Assembly (NCBI GenBank): GCA_035550795.1
Contig: DASZOL010000017.1
Coordinates: 1 to 64,000 of the forward strand
Origin: DASRDR01 sp035550795
Lineage (GTDB): Bacteria > Methylomirabilota > Methylomirabilia > Rokubacteriales > DASRDR01
DNA length: 64,000 nucleotides
Direction: 5' to 3'
Shown here: in pieces, positions 58,969-64,000 of the stretch
Layout: each line of letters starts with the position of its first letter
Numbering within the stretch: position 1 is the first letter of the stretch
Program-made: the position numbers and the translations under genes
Notes under the pieces: model-generated
What the model saw: only the letters and a program-made list of their open reading frames with translations
Database searches by the model: none
What the model was told of the DNA's origin: nothing

Positions 58969-60051
58969 TCACGCGCCGACCCCGTCCTGAATCAGCATCG
59001 CGTCGCCGTAGCTGTAGAAGCGGTAGCCGGCCGCGACGGCGTGCGCGTAGGCATCGAGCACCCGCTCGCGCCCGGCGAAGGCCGACACGAGGAGCAGCAG
59101 CGATGAGCGCGGCAGGTGGAAGTTCGTGAGGAGCGCATCGACCCCGCGGAAGCCGTGGCCCGGGAGGATGGTGAGATCCGTCCAGCCGGCGCCCGGCGCG
59201 AGGCTGCCATCCGCACGGGCGACGGTCTCGAGCGCCCGGGCGGTCGTCGTTCCCACCGCCACGACCCGGCGCCCCTCGCGGCGGGCACGCGTGAGCGCGG
59301 CGGCCGTCGCTTCCGAGACCTCGAAGCGCTCGGCTTCCATGCGGTGCTCGGCGACCTGCCGCGCGCGCACCGGCCGGAAGGTGCCCGGACCGACGTGGAG
59401 GGTCACCCGATGGAGCTCGATCCCCCGGCCGGTCAGCTCGGCCAGCAACTCCATCGTGAAGTGCAGACCGGCCGTCGGCGCGGCGACGGCCCCGGGCCGG
59501 GACGCATAGACCGTCTGGTAGCGCGTCCAGTCCTCGCCGCCGGGCTTGCGGTATCGGCGGATGTACGGCGGCAGCGGTGGAAGTCCGTGCGCATCGAGAA
59601 GGGCCTCGACGGGCTCCGGTCCGTCGAAGCGGACGCGCGCCCGGCCGAGCTCCTCCCGCGCGGTCACGGTGGCTCGCACCGCCCCGTCGGCCAGGACGAT
59701 CGTGGTCCCGACGGCACAGCGACGGGCGGGGCGCAGCAGGGCGGCCCAATCCTCGCCGGTTGGGCCAGTGGCGTGGAGCAGGAGGACCTCGACGCCACGC
59801 TCGGTCCCGGCGATTCGCCCGAGGAGCCGGGCGGGCAGGACCCGCGTGTCGTTCACGACGAGGCAGTCTCCCGGCCGGAGGTGGGCGCCGAGCGCGTGGA
59901 GCCGTGAGTCCCGGAACGCGCCGGAGCGCCGGTCGAGGACGAGGAGCCGCGCCGCGTCGCGGGGGTCCGCCGGCTCCTGCGCGATCCGGTCGGGCGGCAG
60001 GGCGTAGTGGAACGGATCGAGACCGCTCGCGCCCCCGGCCTCGCTAGCCAA
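58969..60051 (-). CDS. queA: S-adenosylmethionine:tRNA ribosyltransferase-isomerase
   Basis: A 360-residue enzyme of queuosine synthesis that transfers the SAM ribosyl to preQ1-tRNA. YALPPDRIAQEPADPRDAAR near residue 18, VVNDTRVLPARLLG near 65, PPYIRRY near 160, PTAGLHFT near 195 and LTNFHLPRSSLLLLVSAFAG near 305 are diagnostic. It overlaps the CsaA-like gene by 8 bases, an unusual neighbour here. Confidence 0.95.
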   Translation of the reverse strand: MASEAGGASGLDPFHYALPPDRIAQEPADPRDAARLLVLDRRSGAFRDSRLHALGAHLRPGDCLVVNDTRVLPARLLGRIAGTERGVEVLLLHATGPTGEDWAALLRPARRCAVGTTIVLADGAVRATVTAREELGRARVRFDGPEPVEALLDAHGLPPLPPYIRRYRKPGGEDWTRYQTVYASRPGAVAAPTAGLHFTMELLAELTGRGIELHRVTLHVGPGTFRPVRARQVAEHRMEAERFEVSEATAAALTRARREGRRVVAVGTTTARALETVARADGSLAPGAGWTDLTILPGHGFRGVDALLTNFHLPRSSLLLLVSAFAGRERVLDAYAHAVAAGYRFYSYGDAMLIQDGVGA

Positions 60052-60379
60052 TCCGGCTCCCCAGCACGACGTCCTGGTCTGGCCGAAGGAGGACGACCGT
60101 GTGACCGTCGACGTAAGCGCCGAGCACCAGGACCTCGGAGACGAAGGGCCCGATCCGCTTCGGCGCGAAGTTGACCACGCACACGACCTGCCGTCCCGGC
60201 AGGTCTTCGGAACGGTAGCGGTCCGTGATCTGCGCGCTTGACCGACGCTCGCCGAGCGGGCCCAGGTCGATCCAGAGCTTGTACGCCGGCTTCCGGGCCT
60301 CCGGGAAGGGCTCGGCCCGCACGATGGTGCCGACGCGCATGTCCACCCGCTCGAAGTCGCTCCAGCTGATGTCGCTCAT
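60044..60379 (-). CDS. csaA: CsaA-like tRNA-binding domain protein
   Basis: A 111-residue OB-fold protein of the tRNA-binding-domain family (CsaA/EMAP-II/Arc1p type). SWSDFERVDMRVGTIVRAE at the start, PAYKLWIDLG near 32, RSSAQITDRYR near 48 and GRQVVCVVNF near 65 are family blocks. CsaA is described as an export-related chaperone in Bacillus and also binds tRNA. GCGACATC precedes the ATG without a strong ribosome binding site; an in-frame start at 60526 lies inside the next gene. It overlaps queA by 8 bases. Confidence 0.88.
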   Translation of the reverse strand: MSDISWSDFERVDMRVGTIVRAEPFPEARKPAYKLWIDLGPLGERRSSAQITDRYRSEDLPGRQVVCVVNFAPKRIGPFVSEVLVLGAYVDGHTVVLLRPDQDVVLGSRIG

Positions 60380-60413
60380 GGAATCCCGGGCTCGTGGGCG
60401 CTCCCCGGCTCCC

Positions 60414-61586
60414 CTACCGGAGGGTAGCCAGGATGGCGCCCGGATAGTAGTGCTCGAGGATCTGAGGATACGCGTACCCGCGGTCGGCCATGCCCTTGGC
60501 GCCGAACTGGGACAGGCCCACGCCATGCCCCCAGCCGCGCCCTTCGAACCGCACCACGCCGTCCTGGGCGACCGGGACGAAGAGCGTGCTCTTCAGCGCA
60601 TCGTACCCGATCAGCCGCCGGAAATCGGCCCCCCGGAGCGTCGCCGTCCCGCGGGAGTGCTCGACGGCCAGTCGGGCGACGCGGAAGGACGGGCTGCGCT
60701 CGAGCACCCTGAGGCGGGCCACCTGGCCGACCTCGAGCCCGCCCCGGCGGAGCCGCTCGCCGATCAGCGCGAGCGGGAGGGTCACGGTCCACGTGTAGTT
60801 CGGCGATTCCATCGAGAACTCGTCGCGGACCCCCACGATCGGCGGGACGCCGTCCCCCGAGAAGACGCTCTGAGCCGCCTCGGTGAAGCCCCCGGAGTCC
60901 GAGTGGTAGAAGGTCGGGAACACCCGGCCCTCCCAGGTCAGCACTTGCCCGGTCGTCGTCCGGGCGGCCTCGCGCGCCGGCGAGCCTTCGACCGCCCAGC
61001 CGGCGAAGTTCTGATCCTGGTTGCCCGCCACGACGTGGTACGCCTTCCCCGCGGCGCGGCCTTGCTGGAACACGCCGTAGGTGCGGGCCACGACCGCCAG
61101 CGCTCGGAGGGCCTCCGTCGGCCAGCGCTCGGAGGCCTCGCCGCGGACGGTCCCGGCGACGTAGTCCTCCATGGGCAGCTCGTTCACCAGGAGGAGGCCG
61201 TCCCCCTGGCGCCATATCTCGAGCGCCCCGATGTAGTCTCGGGTGCCCACGCGGAGGGGACCGCGCCGCACCTGGATGCGAACGCCGCGGAGGTCGAGGC
61301 GCCGGCCCCCGACCACGTCCAGCCCCGGGCCCGACGGCACCACGCGCAGGATGCGTGGCCCCGGCAGGCCGAAGAGCGCCCGGCCGGTCGCCGGGTCGAG
61401 GACCGTGATGGCGTCGGCCGCACCGATCTCGACGTGGCGCACGCCGTCCGCCAGCGCGATCCGGACCGGTTCCAGCGCTCGCGCCGGGCCCGCCGGCCCG
61501 ACCGCGCACGCGAGCCCCACGGCGGCGGCCCCGATCACCCGCCCGGCGGAAGGGCGGTGAGCCCTGCCCGTCACGCGCCCCGTCAT
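60414..61586 (-). CDS. SpoIID/LytB domain exported protein
   Basis: A 390-residue exported protein. An Arg-rich, hydrophobic signal peptide (residues 10-38, ending ARA) precedes the SpoIID domain: LPMEDYVAGTVRGEASERW near 138, EALRALAVVARTYGVFQ near 158, and GRGWGHGVGLSQFGAKGMADRG near 352. SpoIID-like proteins are lytic transglycosylases acting on denuded peptidoglycan. This gene occurs outside sporulating bacteria and is often near ruvB. It overlaps the DUF2905 gene as ATGA and is followed by csaA after 34 bases. Confidence 0.9.
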   Translation of the reverse strand: MTGRVTGRAHRPSAGRVIGAAAVGLACAVGPAGPARALEPVRIALADGVRHVEIGAADAITVLDPATGRALFGLPGPRILRVVPSGPGLDVVGGRRLDLRGVRIQVRRGPLRVGTRDYIGALEIWRQGDGLLLVNELPMEDYVAGTVRGEASERWPTEALRALAVVARTYGVFQQGRAAGKAYHVVAGNQDQNFAGWAVEGSPAREAARTTTGQVLTWEGRVFPTFYHSDSGGFTEAAQSVFSGDGVPPIVGVRDEFSMESPNYTWTVTLPLALIGERLRRGGLEVGQVARLRVLERSPSFRVARLAVEHSRGTATLRGADFRRLIGYDALKSTLFVPVAQDGVVRFEGRGWGHGVGLSQFGAKGMADRGYAYPQILEHYYPGAILATLR

Positions 61587-61810
61587 CGGCGTGAGAGCAG
61601 CGCCAGGATCAGCGTGAGCACGATGCTCAGGACGATCGAGGTGGTCAGCGGGAAGTAGAAGGACCAGTTACCGCGCTGGACGTGGATGTCGCCCGGCAAC
61701 CTCCCGAGGAACGGGACCTTTCCTCCGAGCGCGCTGCCCAGCCACAGCAGGCCGCCGACGACGACCAGCACGACCCCGAGCAGCACCAGCATCCGGCCCA
61801 TGTCGGCCAT
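61583..61810 (-). CDS. DUF2905 two-span membrane protein
   Basis: A 75-residue protein with two hydrophobic spans (about 8-27 and 52-71) around the conserved KVPFLGRLPGDIHVQRGNWSF core. That pattern is DUF2905, a family of unknown function often encoded beside ruvB. The start at 61810 (MADMGRM) is 8 bases after the ruvB stop, with GGGG upstream; an internal ATG three codons later is also possible. It overlaps the SpoIID-like gene by four bases. Confidence 0.88.
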   Translation of the reverse strand: MADMGRMLVLLGVVLVVVGGLLWLGSALGGKVPFLGRLPGDIHVQRGNWSFYFPLTTSIVLSIVLTLILALLSRR

Positions 61811-61818
61811 CGCCCCGG

Positions 61819-62841
61819 CTACCCGAGCGAGAGCTGAAGCGGCCCTTCGCCTTCGCGATGGCCGAGATGGCGGTAGGCGGCAGGGGTGGCGCGACGACCG
61901 CTCGGGGTCCGGATCACCAGCCCGATCTTCAGGAGATAGGGCTCGACCAGCTCCGCCAGCGTCTCCGCGTCGTCGTTGATCGTCGCCGCGATCGCCTCCA
62001 GCCCGACCGGGCCGCCGCCGTAGTGCTCGACGATGGCCTGGAGAAACCGCCGGTCCAGCCGGTCCAGCCCGCGCGCGTCCACTCCTTCCATCGTGAGCGA
62101 GGCGTCGGCGACGTCGAGGCTGATGCGGCCGTCGCCCTTGACCTGGGCGAAGTCCCGCACGCGTCGCAAGAGGCGATTGGCGATGCGCGGCGTGCCGCGG
62201 GCGCGCCGCGCGATCTCGGCGGCCCCCTCCGCATGGATGGGCACGCCGAGGATGCCCGCGGAACGGACGACGATCCGGGCCAGCTCGTCGTCGGCGTAGA
62301 AGTCGAGGTGGTGGAAGATCCCGAACCGCTCGCGCAGCGGAGCGCTCAGCATGCCGGGCCGCGTCGTGGCGCCGACCAGCGTGAAGGGCTTGAGCGGAAT
62401 CCGCATGGTCCGCGCGTGCATCCCGCGCTCGATCACGAAGTTGACCTCGAAATCCTCCATGGCCGGGTACAGCAGCTCCTCGACCACGTGCGGGAGCCGG
62501 TGGATCTCGTCCACGAAGAGCACGTCGCGCGGCTCGAGGCTCGTGATGACCCCCATCAGATCGTCGCCGCGCTCGAGCGCCGGCCCCGATGTGCTCTTCA
62601 GCCCGCTGCCCATCTCGTTGGCGAGGATGATGGAGAGCGTCGTTTTCCCGAGGCCCGGCGGCCCGTAGAGGAGCACGTGGTCCAGGCACTCCCCGCGCTG
62701 GCGTGCCGCCTCGACCGAGACGCGCAGGCTCTCGACCGCCTCGCGCTGGCCGATGTACTCGTCCAGGCGCTGCGGGCGCAGCGCGCGCTCGAACGGGGCC
62801 TCGTCGGCCAGGGGCATCCCGCTCAGCAGGTTCTCGCTCAT
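61819..62841 (-). CDS. ruvB: Holliday junction branch-migration helicase RuvB
   Basis: A 340-residue AAA+ motor. FDEYIGQ-type start (LRPQRLDEYIGQREAVESL), Walker A YGPPGLGKTTLS near residue 62, Walker B LFVDEIHRL near 108, sensor 1 VGATTRPGML near 155, arginine finger region in APLRERFGI near 170 and C-terminal wHTH (RTPSGRRATPAAYRHLG) are all visible. The ATG at 62841 is preferred; a start 7 codons upstream exists. The neighbouring ruvA and ruvC confirm the assignment. Confidence 0.96.
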   Translation of the reverse strand: MSENLLSGMPLADEAPFERALRPQRLDEYIGQREAVESLRVSVEAARQRGECLDHVLLYGPPGLGKTTLSIILANEMGSGLKSTSGPALERGDDLMGVITSLEPRDVLFVDEIHRLPHVVEELLYPAMEDFEVNFVIERGMHARTMRIPLKPFTLVGATTRPGMLSAPLRERFGIFHHLDFYADDELARIVVRSAGILGVPIHAEGAAEIARRARGTPRIANRLLRRVRDFAQVKGDGRISLDVADASLTMEGVDARGLDRLDRRFLQAIVEHYGGGPVGLEAIAATINDDAETLAELVEPYLLKIGLVIRTPSGRRATPAAYRHLGHREGEGPLQLSLG

Positions 62842-62896
62842 GCGGACCCGTCCCGGCCGCACGCGTGCGACCGAATCCGCGACGCTCCGCCCCCCG

Positions 62897-63541
62897 TCAT
62901 GGCGTCCCCCGGCGAGCGCGGTAGATCTCCTCGAACAGCGCCTCCGGCGCGTCGATGTCCGGCCGCCGCGCCAGGGCCTCGCGAATCGCCTGGTCGGCCT
63001 CGGCGGGCCTGAGCCCCATCTGCCGGACCAGGATGTCGCGGACCAGCACGCGCACCTCGCCGGTCTCCTCGCGCGGCGGCGGCTCCGGGGTCTCCTCGCG
63101 CGGAAGCAGCGCGTACTTGGCCACCTTGCCTTCCAGCTGCGCCACGATGTTCCGACACTTCTGGGGTCCGATCCCGGGCAGCCGTCGCAGAAACCGCTCG
63201 TCCTTGCGGACGATCGCCTCCGCGATGTCCGCGATCGACGCCACCAGCGCCCGCGCGGCGACCAGGGGTCCGACGTCCTTGACGGTGATGAGGCGCTCGA
63301 AGAACTCCCGCTCCACGTCTCGGGCGAACCCGATGAGGACGGGGCGGGGCTGGTCCCGGGTAGCGTGATAGTAGATCACCAGCTCCAGCTCGGTCGCCTC
63401 CGCGCCGTCGCCTGCGACCATGCCATCGAGCCCCCGGGCGACGACGGGCGGGAGCACGACCTCGTAGCCCACGCCGCCCGACTCCACGATCACGCGGTCG
63501 TCCAGGCGCCGGCGCAGCCGGCCGCGGAGCGACGCGATCAT
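62897..63541 (-). CDS. ruvA: Holliday junction DNA helicase subunit RuvA
   Basis: A 214-residue protein with an OB domain (MIASLRGRLRRRLDDRVIVESGGVGYEV), tandem helix-hairpin-helix motifs (LITVKDVGPLVAARAL near residue 87 and RLPGIGPQKCRNIVAQL near 122) and a C-terminal domain III (ADQAIREALARR) that contacts RuvB. The Pro/Glu-rich linker near 145-165 is slightly long. It overlaps ruvC by four bases (ATGA). Confidence 0.96.
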   Translation of the reverse strand: MIASLRGRLRRRLDDRVIVESGGVGYEVVLPPVVARGLDGMVAGDGAEATELELVIYYHATRDQPRPVLIGFARDVEREFFERLITVKDVGPLVAARALVASIADIAEAIVRKDERFLRRLPGIGPQKCRNIVAQLEGKVAKYALLPREETPEPPPREETGEVRVLVRDILVRQMGLRPAEADQAIREALARRPDIDAPEALFEEIYRARRGTP

Positions 63542-64000
63542 CGGCCGCCGAGCGCCCGGGCTCGCGACAGCCCGGTGTACGCGAGCGCGAGCGCGTCGGC
63601 GACGTGGCTCGGCCGCGGCGGGGCCGACAGCGCCAGGAGCGCCTGCATGGCCCGCGCCACCTGCTCCTTCGGCGCCGCCCCCGAGGCCGTCACCGCGCGC
63701 TTGACCTCCGCCGGCGCAACCGAGACGAGGGCGATCCGTTGCCGCCGACCGGCCAGGCAGACCGCGGCACGGGCGTGTCCCATCAGGATCGCGGTGCGCG
63801 GAATCGCTGGCGCGCTGAAGATATCCTCGATGATCAGGACATCGGGTGCGAAGCGCGCGATCACGTCCCGCGCCCCCTCGAACAGCGCCTCGAGCCGCAC
63901 CTCGAGCGGGTCCCGCGCGCTGGTCCGGATGACCCCGGTCCCGAGAACGCTCGGCACGCGGCGCCCCCCCTCGAGCGCCGCGTAGCCGGTGTCGGCCAGC
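63538..64000 (-). CDS. ruvC: Holliday junction resolvase RuvC, 5' end beyond the window
   Basis: The visible 153 codons cover all but the first few residues of this resolvase. The sequence enters at LADTGYAALEGG, so the first catalytic Asp lies outside the window. Visible metal ligands are Glu in LIIEDIFSAP near the middle and Asp in SHVADALALAY near the C-terminus; the DNA-contacting segment VSPAEVKRAVTASG is intact. A GTG at 63957 is internal and not the true start. It heads the ruvCAB unit. Confidence 0.93.
   Translation of the reverse strand, partial: LADTGYAALEGGRRVPSVLGTGVIRTSARDPLEVRLEALFEGARDVIARFAPDVLIIEDIFSAPAIPRTAILMGHARAAVCLAGRRQRIALVSVAPAEVKRAVTASGAAPKEQVARAMQALLALSAPPRPSHVADALALAYTGLSRARALGGR

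Overview
The window is about 70% G+C and is almost wholly coding on the minus strand. Only five clear genes lie on the plus strand: a dipeptidase E-like gene, a Spy/CpxP-like gene, a HAD hydrolase, a metallo-beta-lactamase/rhodanese fusion and rpmB. I found no tRNA, rRNA, CRISPR array, insertion sequence or phage gene. The gene content includes a Liv-type ABC transporter, CaiB-type CoA transferases, box and 4-hydroxybenzoyl-CoA reductase genes, and a ruvCAB-spoIID-queA-tgt-yajC-secDF run. Together with the GC content this suggests an environmental chromosome of Methylomirabilota/Rokubacteria or deltaproteobacterial grade. That placement is an inference; no marker here settles it.

Layout. 1-5.3 kb is acyl-CoA and small-molecule catabolism: SDR, type III CoA transferase, enoyl-CoA hydratase, rhodanese, Ldh-type dehydrogenase and a D-cysteine desulfhydrase-like PLP enzyme, closed downstream of a small exported protein by an intrinsic terminator. 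5.3-10.6 kb holds an ACT-domain protein, pepE, a Spy-like periplasmic protein and a UvrD helicase fused to a RecB-type nuclease. 10.8-17.9 kb is livKHMGF with an upstream class IV aminotransferase and a sugar kinase. 17.9-24.3 kb has a CtBP-like dehydrogenase, a 27-residue zinc-ribbon-like peptide, a thiolase, a four-GAF hybrid histidine kinase and a HAD hydrolase. 24.3-28.3 kb has a decayed gene tail, a sulfur-handling MBL/rhodanese protein, an RNase Z-like hydrolase and a tRNA thiolation pair (TtuA-like with a MoaD/TtuB-like sulfur carrier).

28.4-40.4 kb centres on aromatic degradation. hcrC-hcrA-hcrB (4-hydroxybenzoyl-CoA reductase), a nitroreductase, boxC, boxB and an XRE-cupin regulator run as one tightly packed transcription unit behind a recognisable promoter. 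The logic is reductive dehydroxylation of 4-hydroxybenzoyl-CoA to benzoyl-CoA, then aerobic epoxidation and ring cleavage. boxA is not in the window. 40.5-47.1 kb holds a CBS protein, an alcohol dehydrogenase, a PEP-mutase-like protein, a DUF429 protein with an apparently frameshifted tail, a two-subunit CoA transferase and an aspartate-type aminotransferase.

47-64 kb is housekeeping: coaD, rsmD, recG, rpmB, rel, secF, secD, yajC, tgt, queA, a CsaA-like tRNA-binding protein, SpoIID/LytB, DUF2905, ruvB, ruvA and a partial ruvC. Set into it at 50.75-52.1 kb is the most unusual locus. An AbiEi-like wHTH protein lies behind a promoter covered by two nested inverted repeats sharing one dyad axis. 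It is followed by two tandem micro-ORFs with near-perfect Shine-Dalgarno sites that encode MAKKKAAKKKK and (M)AKKKAAKKKKK, with a hairpin between them. No AbiEii-type toxin is present, so this may be an undescribed regulator/micropeptide unit.
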